Assembly: GCF_009834875.1 (NCBI RefSeq)
Contig: NZ_WVHT01000004.1
Span: 124,001 to 188,000, forward strand
Direction: 5' to 3'
DNA from: Hufsiella arboris
GTDB lineage: Bacteria; Bacteroidota; Bacteroidia; Sphingobacteriales; Sphingobacteriaceae
Length of the DNA stretch: 64,000 nucleotides
Position numbers and translations under genes: made by a program. Shown here one piece after another: positions 36,976 to 46,619 of the stretch. Below the pieces are notes generated by a model that was given only the letters and a program-made list of their open reading frames with translations, did not search any database and was not told the DNA's origin. Position 1 is the first letter of the stretch, and every line of letters starts with the position of its first letter.

Positions 36976-38298
36976 ATGTTGCAGCAATCGTTGGTATACG
37001 CTCAATCAAACCAGACTACGAGCACCTACCTGTCCAGATTAATTAATTTCTCGATCTTATTTTTTCCGCTAACCAGTTTCTTGTTGATTCCAGCTATTCC
37101 TGGAACGACAGTTATTACGGTTTTAGTAGTGCCGATATTTATCATGATAACGGTATCTCCATTAAACAATAGCAAGATCGCCTTTTTCAAAGAGCTGACT
37201 TATTTTTTCTGTGTAATTATTTTTTTCAGCGTATCCTCACAGTTAATAAATCTTGTCACAAATCTAAAACTACCTTCAGGATTAAATCTGATAAACAGAT
37301 TAGATTACACTATGACGTTTTACAGGCTGTCTCACATCACGCAGTCGCTGCCTTTAATTGTCGGATTTATAATCTATTTATATGTTAAATATTATTCGAA
37401 CGAGTCAGTAATAAAATATATCTATTGGGGCCTGCGCCTGCTTTGCTTTTATGGCATCTACGAATTTCTTTTCTTTTTATTAACCGGACAAAACGGAGAT
37501 TTTTTATCAAATCGGACTTTTGGTTATAATGAAAAACCCGGCTCATTGTTTCAAACTATGGATATTGCAGGGATGAGTTTGATGCGTTTAAAGGGATTTA
37601 CAGGTGAACCATCAATGTTTGTATTCACTGTATTTCCATTTTGGCTTTTAACATTAGTATTAAATCGGAGGTTTGATAGCTACTTACTGTTGGGATGCAT
37701 GATACTTTCATTCTCGACCACCGCTTATCTGGGCATTTTAGGCGTAGCCGTTTACCGGATGATCTACAACAGGCAGTTCAAAATATTTTATTACTTGATC
37801 ATTCTTGTCGTCGTTGCCTGCTTTTTCTTACAGCTCGATGCATTTAAAAATGTCCTGGATAGTGTTTACGATGTTACCATTGGAAAAATTTATGGAAACA
37901 ATAATTCGACCCGATCGCGGTCAAGTTATTTCATAAATCATCTTCTCTTCTGGTCTAACCAGAATATATTCAATCAACTTTTTGGAATTGGATTTGGGTA
38001 TATCAGGTCGACTGACTTTTTTTCTACGATTTTACTTAACGGCGGACTGTTGGGATTTTTGACTTTTAGCTGGTTTGTATTGAAGAATCTGGCATTAAGA
38101 ATTTCAGCTAAGCTCTTATCAATTTACTATAAATTGGGAATAATAATGGTCTACCTGATCATGATGTTGACCGTACCCGAGTTCTCATATCCGTCGTTGT
38201 GGATTTACATAGCACTGGGCTTTATCTTAAGCGACAATCAGAAAAGAAACCTGTTGACAAATTGGGCAGAAGTCTCTGGCCCATCTTTAGCACGCTAA
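36976..38298 (+). CDS. O-antigen/EPS polymerase, Wzy-like membrane protein
   Basis: A 440-residue polytopic membrane protein with about 11-12 predicted helices and a larger loop near the middle (about residues 165-215, GQNGDFLSNRTFGYNEK ... KGFTGEPSMF). GEPSMF followed by hydrophobic stretches is seen in Wzy/O-antigen ligase-type proteins. Position between the kinase and glycosyltransferases fits the polymerase role. Sequence conservation in this family is poor, so the call rests on topology and context. Confidence 0.78.
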   Translation: MLQQSLVYAQSNQTTSTYLSRLINFSILFFPLTSFLLIPAIPGTTVITVLVVPIFIMITVSPLNNSKIAFFKELTYFFCVIIFFSVSSQLINLVTNLKLPSGLNLINRLDYTMTFYRLSHITQSLPLIVGFIIYLYVKYYSNESVIKYIYWGLRLLCFYGIYEFLFFLLTGQNGDFLSNRTFGYNEKPGSLFQTMDIAGMSLMRLKGFTGEPSMFVFTVFPFWLLTLVLNRRFDSYLLLGCMILSFSTTAYLGILGVAVYRMIYNRQFKIFYYLIILVVVACFFLQLDAFKNVLDSVYDVTIGKIYGNNNSTRSRSSYFINHLLFWSNQNIFNQLFGIGFGYIRSTDFFSTILLNGGLLGFLTFSWFVLKNLALRISAKLLSIYYKLGIIMVYLIMMLTVPEFSYPSLWIYIALGFILSDNQKRNLLTNWAEVSGPSLAR

Positions 38299-38319
38299 GC
38301 GAATATTATCAGCTACCAA

Positions 38320-39300
38320 ATGCTCAGAACCTGTTATACATTTCTAGCACTTATCCTCTGCCTAACACTGACGTCACAAGATGCCGGAAAAAGTATCATT
38401 TGGGGAATAAACGGTCATCCGTTGACAAAACAAGACTATAAAAAAAATTGGCCGGCTCAAATCCAAGCAATTAAGGATCTTAAACTAAGCAGTTACAGAT
38501 TTGATCTCTTAATTGACACTAACGGCTATGCGAGAGATGAAGAGTCCTGTCTAAAACTGTTTAAAGTCTTAAAAAGCAATAATATCGCTCCCCTTCCCGC
38601 TATAATGCAAAAAGGATTCAACGATTTAGATTTAAATGATAGATATCGATTAAGTTATAAACAAGGACAAAACTTTGCATTAAGATACGGAGAATACTTA
38701 TCGGTAATTGAAGTAAACAACGAAGTTGACGTTAAATCAATGTTGTCTAAAAATTTTGATGGCAGAAAACAAAACGGTTATGACAACCCCAAGCTTATCC
38801 GATACATTACCGCTATCAAGGGCTTTATTGATGGATTAAAGCAAGTAAAACCATCAGTTAAAGTGACTTTATCGTTCAGTTGGCTGCACTTCTATTACCT
38901 AACTGCATTAGAGGAAAACAACGTTAACTACGACATTATTGGCTGCCATTGGTATTCGAATATGGGCGACATTACCAACGTAAAATCAATCGGTAACGTA
39001 CTGGAATTACTTCGTCAGCGATATAAAAAGCCAATTTGGATTACTGAATTCAACTATTTTAAAGGTACTACGACAGCCAGTTTAGCAAAGCAAAATGAGT
39101 TTTTAAGTACCAGTATTCATCCAATATTAGCTCAAAATATAGTTACAGGTTTTTTTATTTACGAGCTGTATGACCAGCCGGCAATAAATCAAAGAAGTCC
39201 GGGTGAAAGCAAATACGGTTTAATCTCGCAAGATAGCCAGGGAAACCTCGTCAAAAAAGATGCTTACATGACTTATAAGCAAATTGTTGCCGGTCACTGA
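38320..39300 (+). CDS. Secreted clan GH-A glycoside hydrolase (EPS locus copy 1)
   Basis: Predicted periplasmic or secreted TIM-barrel hydrolase of 326 residues with signal peptide (MLRTCYTFLALILCLTLTS). Key residues: acid/base Glu135 in IEVNNEVD (end of beta-4), His210-Trp211-Tyr212 in GCHWYS and nucleophile Glu243 in PIWITEFN (beta-7), the clan GH-A pattern. INGHPL near the N-terminus is shared with the paralogue at 42859-43959. It lies 21 bp after the polymerase gene and 11 bp before a glycosyltransferase, so it belongs to the EPS operon and may cut or edit the polymer. The exact GH family (5, 39, 53 or other) cannot be fixed by eye. Confidence 0.8.
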   Translation: MLRTCYTFLALILCLTLTSQDAGKSIIWGINGHPLTKQDYKKNWPAQIQAIKDLKLSSYRFDLLIDTNGYARDEESCLKLFKVLKSNNIAPLPAIMQKGFNDLDLNDRYRLSYKQGQNFALRYGEYLSVIEVNNEVDVKSMLSKNFDGRKQNGYDNPKLIRYITAIKGFIDGLKQVKPSVKVTLSFSWLHFYYLTALEENNVNYDIIGCHWYSNMGDITNVKSIGNVLELLRQRYKKPIWITEFNYFKGTTTASLAKQNEFLSTSIHPILAQNIVTGFFIYELYDQPAINQRSPGESKYGLISQDSQGNLVKKDAYMTYKQIVAGH

Positions 39301-39311
39301 TTCTCATTATC

Positions 39312-40400
39312 ATGGAAATATTCATAAATGGCAAGTATTTAACACAACCGGTTTCAGGTGTCCAGCGCTACGCATTTGAACTTACAAAAGGTTTGATTGC
39401 GAAAGGCAGCAACGTCAAAATTCTTGTACCCAATTTTTTTGATATAAAATCTACGGAAATTAACGATCGCTTTTTTGTTTCTACGGGGGATTTTAAAAAC
39501 ACGAATCTGTGGGAACAAGTTCATCTTCCATTATTTTTCCGTAAACGAAAAAGCAGCCTGCTAATAAATTTATGCAATACCGGACCTGTATTAATTAAAA
39601 ATCAGATTGTCTGTCTCCATGACATCGCGTTTTTCAAAAATCCACAATGGTATTCGAGAGCTTTTTATTTGTATTATAAATTTCTAATTCCGCTTATAGT
39701 TCGCAATTCAAAACATATTGTCACGGTAAGTGAATTCTCAAAAGACGAAATAACAGGCAGATTTAGATTTGCAGCAAATAAAATATCTGTTATTTACAAT
39801 GCTCCTGCTAAAATTTTCACTATACCTGCCGATAAATTAATATTAAAAAAAGACGACTTTTTCCTTTTTGTAGGCTCTTTTGATCCGAGAAAAAACTTAA
39901 TAACGCTGTTGAAAGCGTTTGAATCCGATAAACTTAAAAAATTTAAGTTAATAGTGGTGGGTAAAAGAAGCGCTTCCTTTCGGGATCAGAAACTTATTAT
40001 CCCTGACAATGTAACAATACTTGACAATTGTAATGATGAGGATCTGAGTGTGTTATATAAGCATGCTTCAGGCTTAATCAATTGTTCAATATATGAAGGA
40101 TTTGGTCTTCCCTTAGTTGAAGCGATGTCGAGCGGCTGCCCATTAGTTTTGTCAGACATTCCGGTGTTTAGAGAAATTGCCGGAGACCGCGCCTCGTATT
40201 TTGATCCTATCTCCTCTGATTCTATTGTACACGCTATAAAAAGCTTAGCGGATAAAAAACCTGAAGATCTTAATTCTGATATTCAACATAATCACACGTT
40301 GAGTTCAAGATTTTCATGGGCTGATTCTTCTACCGAACTTTTCAGCCTAACTTATAAGTTACTGCCCCAGGCTGATCGACACCTTAATCATCCTATATAA
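39312..40400 (+). CDS. Glycosyltransferase family 4
   Basis: Cytoplasmic GT-B enzyme of 362 residues that adds a sugar to the lipid-linked EPS repeat. The N-terminal domain starts with the ligand-loop segment TQPVSGVQRYAFEL. The C-terminal glycosyltransferase-1 domain (about 185-340) has FVGSFDPRKNL and the donor-site EX7E region EGFGLPLVEAMSSGCPLVLSD. Donor sugar unknown. It lies in the EPS operon, 11 bp after a hydrolase gene. Confidence 0.93.
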   Translation: MEIFINGKYLTQPVSGVQRYAFELTKGLIAKGSNVKILVPNFFDIKSTEINDRFFVSTGDFKNTNLWEQVHLPLFFRKRKSSLLINLCNTGPVLIKNQIVCLHDIAFFKNPQWYSRAFYLYYKFLIPLIVRNSKHIVTVSEFSKDEITGRFRFAANKISVIYNAPAKIFTIPADKLILKKDDFFLFVGSFDPRKNLITLLKAFESDKLKKFKLIVVGKRSASFRDQKLIIPDNVTILDNCNDEDLSVLYKHASGLINCSIYEGFGLPLVEAMSSGCPLVLSDIPVFREIAGDRASYFDPISSDSIVHAIKSLADKKPEDLNSDIQHNHTLSSRFSWADSSTELFSLTYKLLPQADRHLNHPI

Positions 40401-40443
40401 CTTTTGTTCTAAAAACTTCAGTTACATTTTAAACCAAATTCTT

Positions 40444-41616
40444 ATGAAACTTGCAATAGTACATGACGACCTCGTACGCCGGGGTGGCGGAGAACAAGTA
40501 GCATTGAGCTTTCACAGAACATTTCCGGAAGCGCCGATCTATACGCTTACTTATGATCCGAAAAACACATATCCGGAGTTTAAAAATTGTGATATCAGAA
40601 CCAGCTGGCTCGGCAACGTTATTAAAAGCGAGACCGCAATGAAACGTTATTACTTCCCTTTCGGAATAATGGCTATGCAACAATTAGATTTGTCAGAATT
40701 CGATGTAATACTTCAGTCTACAACACACTGCGCAAAGTATGTTAAAACAAGTCCAAGCGCCTTAGTTATTACATATTGCCACAATCCTTTCCGGCTGGTG
40801 TGGAGCACTGAGTCGTATAAGGTAGTAACAGGCGCAGGTCTGGTAAAAAGAAAACTTTATGACAATGTCATCTCCTTTCTAAAGGATGTTGATTTAAAAT
40901 ACGCCAAAAGAACCGACTGGTTTTTAACAAATGCGCGAGAAGTTGTTTCAAGAATTGAAAAAGCATACAAACCAACCAGGGCGATTACTATTATTAATCC
41001 ACCTGTTAAATGTGACAATTTTTATGTTGCAGATTCTGTAAGTGACTATTTCTTGGTGGTTTCCAGATTAGAATCATACAAAAAGGTCGATCTTGTAATA
41101 GAAGCTTTTAACGAAATGCCCGATAAGAAATTGATAATCGTTGGAAAAGGTTCGAGGGAAAAAGAATTAAAGGAGAAAGCGGCCGGGAACATTACGTTTC
41201 TAAAAGGCCTTGACGCCAAAAATTTAGCCAGCGTCTATGCCAATTGTTTGGCCTTCATTTTTCCACAACTGGAAGATTATGGAATAACCCCATTAGAAGC
41301 TAATGCCTCCGGCAGACCAGTGGTAGCCTATGGAAAAGGTGGCGTTCTTGACACCATGATACCTTATGAAAATGATTCTTCAAAAGCCACTTCCGTATTT
41401 TTTCAGGAGCAAACCAAAGACTCGCTTAAAGAGGCGATCGATTTATTTGAGACACTACAATTTGACCCGACATTCATTCGTAAGCACGCTGAGTCATTCG
41501 ACGAAAGCCACTTTATTGAAAAAATCAAGTCATTTGTTTCTGCTAAATATCATTCGCGCGTTGAACTTCGGTCGGATACTTTTAACAGCCACAAATCACT
41601 CCCAGCGGTTGTATGA
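40444..41616 (+). CDS. Glycosyltransferase family 4
   Basis: GT-B enzyme of 390 residues. The start MKLAIVHDDLVRRGGGEQVAL carries the Gly-rich acceptor loop, and CHNPFRLVW matches a subgroup of GT4 enzymes from EPS loci. The C-terminal domain (about 195-360) has VVSRLESYKKVDL, a short GKGSREKEL segment and EDYGITPLEANASGRPVVAYGKGG, with the EX7E pair. Its last codons overlap the next glycosyltransferase start by 4 bp (ATGA), so the two are translationally coupled. Confidence 0.93.
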   Translation: MKLAIVHDDLVRRGGGEQVALSFHRTFPEAPIYTLTYDPKNTYPEFKNCDIRTSWLGNVIKSETAMKRYYFPFGIMAMQQLDLSEFDVILQSTTHCAKYVKTSPSALVITYCHNPFRLVWSTESYKVVTGAGLVKRKLYDNVISFLKDVDLKYAKRTDWFLTNAREVVSRIEKAYKPTRAITIINPPVKCDNFYVADSVSDYFLVVSRLESYKKVDLVIEAFNEMPDKKLIIVGKGSREKELKEKAAGNITFLKGLDAKNLASVYANCLAFIFPQLEDYGITPLEANASGRPVVAYGKGGVLDTMIPYENDSSKATSVFFQEQTKDSLKEAIDLFETLQFDPTFIRKHAESFDESHFIEKIKSFVSAKYHSRVELRSDTFNSHKSLPAVV

Positions 41617-42830
41617 AAATTTTGATTATCAACACCTTTTATTATCCAACGTTTATAGGTGGAGCTGAAATCTCAGTCCAACTTTTAGCAGAGAACTTAG
41701 TAAAAGAAGGTAATCGGGTTTTTATATTTTGCAACGGTCCTCAAAACCGTGTCTATCGCGTTAATAATGTAATTGTAATTAGTTGTAAGCAGCGAAATTT
41801 GTTTACTAACTATGGCGGGGCCGGTGCGACTAAATTATCAAAAATACTTTGGCATTTAATTGATTCATGCAATCCCTTTTATCACTTTAAACTTTTAAGC
41901 ATTTTAAAGAAGAAAAAGCCTCAGGTCGTACATACTAACAATATCCAGGGATTTTCACCCTTTGTTTGGTTAACCGTAAAAAGCACAAAAACACCACTGG
42001 TGCACACGATACGAGACTATTATCTTCTATGCCACAAGAGCAATATGTTTAACAATAACAAAAATTGCACAAGGCTATGTACAGAATGCAAAATAACTAA
42101 TTCAATAAAGTCCCGGTTTATCAATTATCCAAACCACTTTATTGGGATAAGTAAATACATAACGACCGTTCATGCTGACTTCTTTCCCACTCGTAAACGG
42201 AATTTCAGTGTTGTGTACAACGCAGCGGCAGCAAACAAGTTCCCGGTAACACATTCTGAAAGCGAAATAGTTGTTTTTGGCTACATTGGTCGTATAGAAA
42301 AAGATAAAGGAGTTGAGTACCTGGCAAACGAACTTGCAAACTTAAATGCCGATAACAAACTGTCTTTTAAAATTCTTTTTGCGGGTAAGGGAGAGGATAT
42401 ATTTATAACCCAATTAAAGGAAAAACTGGCGGGTACTCATTTTGAGTTTCTGGGTGTCGTTCAGCCCGCTGATTTTTTTTCAAAGATTGATGTCTTACTA
42501 GTTCCAGCACTTTGGAATGAGCCCTTCGGAAGAACAGTCATAGAAGCTTTATCTTTTTCAATCCCGGTTTGCCATACAGATCGGGGTGGCTTAAAAGAGC
42601 TTTATGACCCCGAGTGTGCCTGGATGTTTACGCCAGAAAAAGGAAATCTTTCAAAAATCATTTCAGATATTGTAGAAAATAAAGCAGAATTAAGTTCAAA
42701 AAAAGCACTATTGATGAATAAACTACAAAATCGCTTTTCAACGACTAACTATATTAACAATTATCTGTCTGTATATAAAAGAGCGATCGGTGGTGAAGAA
42801 ATAACAAGCCAGGCAATATTGACGGAATGA
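41613..42830 (+). CDS. Glycosyltransferase family 4
   Basis: GT-B enzyme of 405 residues. It starts with FYYPTFIGGAEISVQLLAENL (acceptor loop), has HTIRDYYLLCHKS with a Cys-rich segment (about 135-165, four Cys) typical of some GT4 members, and a C-terminal domain with YIGRIEKDKGV and NEPFGRTVIEALSFSIPV carrying the EX7E donor motif. Overlap of 4 bp with the preceding gene indicates coupling. The next gene is on the opposite strand, so this transcript unit either ends here or continues as antisense through it. Confidence 0.93.
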   Translation: MKILIINTFYYPTFIGGAEISVQLLAENLVKEGNRVFIFCNGPQNRVYRVNNVIVISCKQRNLFTNYGGAGATKLSKILWHLIDSCNPFYHFKLLSILKKKKPQVVHTNNIQGFSPFVWLTVKSTKTPLVHTIRDYYLLCHKSNMFNNNKNCTRLCTECKITNSIKSRFINYPNHFIGISKYITTVHADFFPTRKRNFSVVYNAAAANKFPVTHSESEIVVFGYIGRIEKDKGVEYLANELANLNADNKLSFKILFAGKGEDIFITQLKEKLAGTHFEFLGVVQPADFFSKIDVLLVPALWNEPFGRTVIEALSFSIPVCHTDRGGLKELYDPECAWMFTPEKGNLSKIISDIVENKAELSSKKALLMNKLQNRFSTTNYINNYLSVYKRAIGGEEITSQAILTE

Positions 42831-42858
42831 TATCGATATCGCCTGGACTGTCTTTATG

Positions 42859-43959
42859 TTATTTAACCGTAAGGGATTGAGCAATCATTTTCTTTGTCCA
42901 ACTTGTATACTTTGTCGTCCACTTGTTCAAACCGTAATTTTTCTCTAAAGTGCTGTTCTTCTGAGGTTCATCAAAAAGCTCATAGAATATAAGAACCTTA
43001 ACCTGAGGATTATTTTTACATTTTTGAATAAACTTTTTAATGAATGCATCTTGTTTTACTTCGAAGTCTGCATCGTCAGCTTTGTAGCGGCTGTTTACTT
43101 CAGTAAACCAGATGGGCTTAGTAAAAAGACTTGAAAGTTTTAAGGTGATATCCGGTATGTTATACGTTTTATTACCGCCCAATGATTCCATCTCTGAATA
43201 CCAGTGATAGGCAATGATGTCAAACTTAACACCATACCATTCAAGCATTCTGAGATATCCATAATGCAGCCAACTGGCATCAATCATAGTCTTAGCATCC
43301 GGATCTTGGGATTTTATACCTTCATCCATGCCTTTTAGATAGGCAGCTGTTACATTAAATTTTGTACGATCATAATGCAGCTGACTTTGGCCACTTCTCC
43401 CTGGTAACAGAAGCTTAAGTTCTAATTCATTACCAAGGTTATAGTAGGTGAAATATTTACCATACTTCGCTGCAAAATCAGCACCTAATTTTTTGCCCGC
43501 AGAATAGGAAGCCGATTGTGTCGCATTTAAGTCAAGAGTCCGTGTTTTAAGTGCCGGAAGAATTTTAACGCCTCCCGATGTCGCAGCTGCCATTAAGGGA
43601 TCGAAAAGATAAGGAACAGTGATACGGCCATCGCTCATAGTTGTGACATCTGCCCTGTACCAATTCATTCCCATTTTTTGCAGCATTTCGATTTGCTTTG
43701 AGGCCGACACGTGACTGTACGGACCTGTTCCATCTAATGGATGGCCGTTTATTCCCAGTTCTAAGGACGACCCAGATAAAAGTGGTGATAACGGTACGCT
43801 GGTTGCCATTAAAGCGTCCGATTTGTTTAAGGCCACGCCGTTAGCAGAGACCAATCCATTTTGAGATTCTAAATCCGCATCTTTTTTACAGGATACCGTA
43901 AATAAGCCAATGGCTAAGATGGATAGAAATGTTTTTCGGAGGTAGGTGTGTTTTAACAT
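42859..43959 (-). CDS. Clan GH-A glycoside hydrolase lipoprotein (EPS locus copy 2, antisense to the locus)
   Basis: A 366-residue lipoprotein: signal peptide with lipobox TVSC (about residue 24, then KKDADL), a Ser-rich linker, then a TIM barrel. Acid/base Glu178 in YYNLGNELE, YHWYS (251-255) and nucleophile Glu287 in PIWFTEVN match clan GH-A, and INGHPLDG is shared with the copy at 38320. About 30-35 percent identity by eye, so they are diverged paralogues. It is the only minus-strand gene between 22134 and 50701, which implies separate regulation. Its start region is separated from the Wzx-like gene by 168 bp of AT-rich DNA. A surface enzyme acting on the finished EPS is a plausible inference. 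Confidence 0.8.
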   Translation of the reverse strand: MLKHTYLRKTFLSILAIGLFTVSCKKDADLESQNGLVSANGVALNKSDALMATSVPLSPLLSGSSLELGINGHPLDGTGPYSHVSASKQIEMLQKMGMNWYRADVTTMSDGRITVPYLFDPLMAAATSGGVKILPALKTRTLDLNATQSASYSAGKKLGADFAAKYGKYFTYYNLGNELELKLLLPGRSGQSQLHYDRTKFNVTAAYLKGMDEGIKSQDPDAKTMIDASWLHYGYLRMLEWYGVKFDIIAYHWYSEMESLGGNKTYNIPDITLKLSSLFTKPIWFTEVNSRYKADDADFEVKQDAFIKKFIQKCKNNPQVKVLIFYELFDEPQKNSTLEKNYGLNKWTTKYTSWTKKMIAQSLTVK

Positions 43960-44127
43960 AGCTAAATTTTGTTTGTTTTTTTTGCACTAGAACGATGATT
44001 GTAATACAAATGTTGCATAGAAACTAAAAAAAATTGCAAATTCTAAAAAAAGAAAACTTTTTAAAACAAAGATTACAAAACGATAACAGTTGGAAATAAT
44101 GCAATAGCTTGCAAATGCTTTCAAAAA

Positions 44128-45651
44128 ATGATAATAAACTCAGATCCTTTTGATAATAATGAGAGTAAGATGGATACTACTATAAATCACTCAGCGAGGC
44201 GCGAGGACAAAAAGATGGTGGCGTCCGGCATCTTCTGGAACTTCATTCAGCTGATTGTCAACCAATCGTTCGCCTTTATTTTAAAACTAATACTCGCCAA
44301 ACTTCTTTTTCCAAATCAATTCGGATTAGTTGGTATGGCGGCAATATTTACCGGGTTTGTTCAAATATTAAATGACCTTGGCGTTGGAGCGGCTTTGGTG
44401 CAGAAAAAAGAAGAAACACTCAGGAAAGAGCATTTTCATACAGCTTTCTGGACAGGAATTGTATGGTCGGTTTTTTTATTTATTATAATGAGTTTGGCGA
44501 TCGCGCCACTGGCTGCCTCATTTTATAAGGAACCTTTATTAAGAAATATCATTCCGGTTCTAAGCGTTGGAATCCTGATCAGCCCGGTAAATCTTGTTCA
44601 TAAAGCTCAGTTGACGAAGCAAATGAACTTTAAGAAACTTGCGTTCATTGATAATACGTCAAACATAATGGCGGGTTCGATTGCGCTGATACTTGCTTTT
44701 TGGGGAGCCGGAGTTTGGGCTTTGGTATTTAACACCGTCGCCACGATTTTTTTTGCTATGCCCCTATATTTCAGGGCGACAGGATGGAAACCCGCATTTA
44801 TAGCAGATAAAAAAGCGTTCAGAGAGATCTTTGGATTTGGGATTTATACTACTGGCTCTAACATCCTGAATTATCTTTACAACAACCTGGATTATTTATT
44901 AATCGGCAAGCTATTAGGCGCTTCTTCGTTGGGTATCTACACCTTAGCTTTTGTTTTAACTGACACTTTCAGAAGCAGGTTAATGGCTGTGATTAATAAT
45001 GTAATGTATCCTATTTATGGAAAAAACCAGCGTGACTACGATTCCTTAAAAAAATATTATCTCAAGGTGGTCCAGTTTAACTGCATTTTCATATTTCCTG
45101 TGATGACATATTTCATTGCAGAAGCAAACAATTTTATCATAAATATTTTTGGCACTAAGTGGCATCAAACCGTCGCGCCATTACAAATTCTTTCCCTGTC
45201 TGTAATGTTTCATATCCTGGTAAGCGGTAACACAGCTTTACTTAGAGGATTAGGCAGACCAGGTTTAGAAATGAAACAACAAATTTTAAAAGCGGCGATT
45301 TTTCTACCGACGCTTGCCGTAGGTATATATTTTTATGGTATTATCGGAGCAGCTTACGCTATACTTTTAAACAAAATAATTCTTGTTGCCGTAGCCCAAT
45401 ATACATTCTCTATTATACCTGTAAAAATATCTTTGAAGGATATTTTCATGAGTGTAAAGGCCCCGGTTACGGCCTCGCTTGTAGCTTTTTCAGCAACTTA
45501 TTTTTTAAACCGTTTAAATGCTAACTACCTCCTCGCCGGAGTAATATTAGTTGCCGTTTATTTCGGTGTAATCTGGCTTTTAATGGGTAACGAATTAAAA
45601 ACAATTATAAATGGACTGAAAAAAAATAAGACATCTTCCTCAATTACGTAA
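44128..45651 (+). CDS. Wzx/WzxC-like polysaccharide flippase (MOP superfamily)
   Basis: Inner-membrane transporter of lipid-linked repeat units. The 507-residue protein has 12-14 predicted TM helices and the family features GIFWNFIQLIVNQSFAFILKLILAKLLFPNQFGLVGMA near the N-terminus and GASSLGIYTLAF mid-way (MOP superfamily, WzxC/LPS biosynthesis type). Start at 44128 is taken; Met15 (44170) or Met30 (44215) are possible. The GT2 gene follows after 11 bp. Confidence 0.92.
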   Translation: MIINSDPFDNNESKMDTTINHSARREDKKMVASGIFWNFIQLIVNQSFAFILKLILAKLLFPNQFGLVGMAAIFTGFVQILNDLGVGAALVQKKEETLRKEHFHTAFWTGIVWSVFLFIIMSLAIAPLAASFYKEPLLRNIIPVLSVGILISPVNLVHKAQLTKQMNFKKLAFIDNTSNIMAGSIALILAFWGAGVWALVFNTVATIFFAMPLYFRATGWKPAFIADKKAFREIFGFGIYTTGSNILNYLYNNLDYLLIGKLLGASSLGIYTLAFVLTDTFRSRLMAVINNVMYPIYGKNQRDYDSLKKYYLKVVQFNCIFIFPVMTYFIAEANNFIINIFGTKWHQTVAPLQILSLSVMFHILVSGNTALLRGLGRPGLEMKQQILKAAIFLPTLAVGIYFYGIIGAAYAILLNKIILVAVAQYTFSIIPVKISLKDIFMSVKAPVTASLVAFSATYFLNRLNANYLLAGVILVAVYFGVIWLLMGNELKTIINGLKKNKTSSSIT

Positions 45652-45662
45652 AATATTATCCG

Positions 45663-46559
45663 ATGGTATCTGTAATTATCCCTTGTTACAATTGTGAAGG
45701 TTTTATTAGCAGAGCTATTAACAGTGTGCTGAATCAAACTTATAAAAACTTTGAAATTATATTAGTCAATAACAATTCGTCAGATAATACTATGCAGGTA
45801 TTGGCTGATCTAAAAGCAAAATATCCTGATAAAATTTCCATCTATGAAGAATTTAAACCTGGTGCCCCGGCTGCCCGGAACTGCGGACTGAAAAACGCGA
45901 AAGGCAAATGGATACAGTTCCTGGACGCCGATGACGAAATACTCCCAAATAAGCTTTTGCAGCAAATTCATCTGGCAAATTGTACCGGTGCAAGTGTGGT
46001 TGCAGGCAACTCCCTTCTGGAATATACAATTAAAGGAAAAATCAAGAAAGTTGTCAGGCGTACTAATAGAAACATTTGGAAAGGTCTAATTACGTCCAAT
46101 CTTGGAATTACAAGTTCTAATTTATGGCAAAAAGATCTCCTTTTGGATGTTAATGGCTGGGATGAAAATGTGACATCCTCCCAGGAATATGATCTCCTTT
46201 TTCGCTTGTTGAAAAAAGAAGCACGTATTGTCACCGACAAATCAGTAGATACAATAGTACACTTTTCGGAAAACTCAGTTTCAAAAAGCACTGACGTAAA
46301 CAAGCTTAAAAAAATCCTAAATAACCGTGTAACGCTAAGGTTGAAAATTAAGGAGGAGCTGGAACGGACAAACTCCCTGACTAAAAACTTATCGCTCTTA
46401 ATCGACGACTATATATATACTGAAATTATGAGCTTTTACAGGCATTTCCCTCAATATGCCAGAGAACTTTTAAAAGAGCATAATCCCAAGATAAAATTAA
46501 GTAAGGCACTAAAACTTAAAACGAAAAATTTCTTAAAGAGCCTGCTGTCAAAGAAATAA
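45663..46559 (+). CDS. Glycosyltransferase family 2
   Basis: GT-A enzyme of 298 residues with MVSVIIPCYNCEGFISRAINSVLNQTYKNFEIILVNNNSSDNT as classic N-terminal fold, the donor/metal motif FLDADDE (DXD type, about residues 82-88) and a C-terminal acceptor part with SSQEYDLLFRL, the ED-like catalytic region. It adds a sugar in EPS repeat assembly. Second half is Lys-rich and ends in a basic tail. Confidence 0.94.
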   Translation: MVSVIIPCYNCEGFISRAINSVLNQTYKNFEIILVNNNSSDNTMQVLADLKAKYPDKISIYEEFKPGAPAARNCGLKNAKGKWIQFLDADDEILPNKLLQQIHLANCTGASVVAGNSLLEYTIKGKIKKVVRRTNRNIWKGLITSNLGITSSNLWQKDLLLDVNGWDENVTSSQEYDLLFRLLKKEARIVTDKSVDTIVHFSENSVSKSTDVNKLKKILNNRVTLRLKIKEELERTNSLTKNLSLLIDDYIYTEIMSFYRHFPQYARELLKEHNPKIKLSKALKLKTKNFLKSLLSKK

Positions 46560-46619
46560 TATATAGCCTCAATTATTTATTGAATTCTTCTACCAACGGA
46601 AAAAACTAATCCCTTTACC

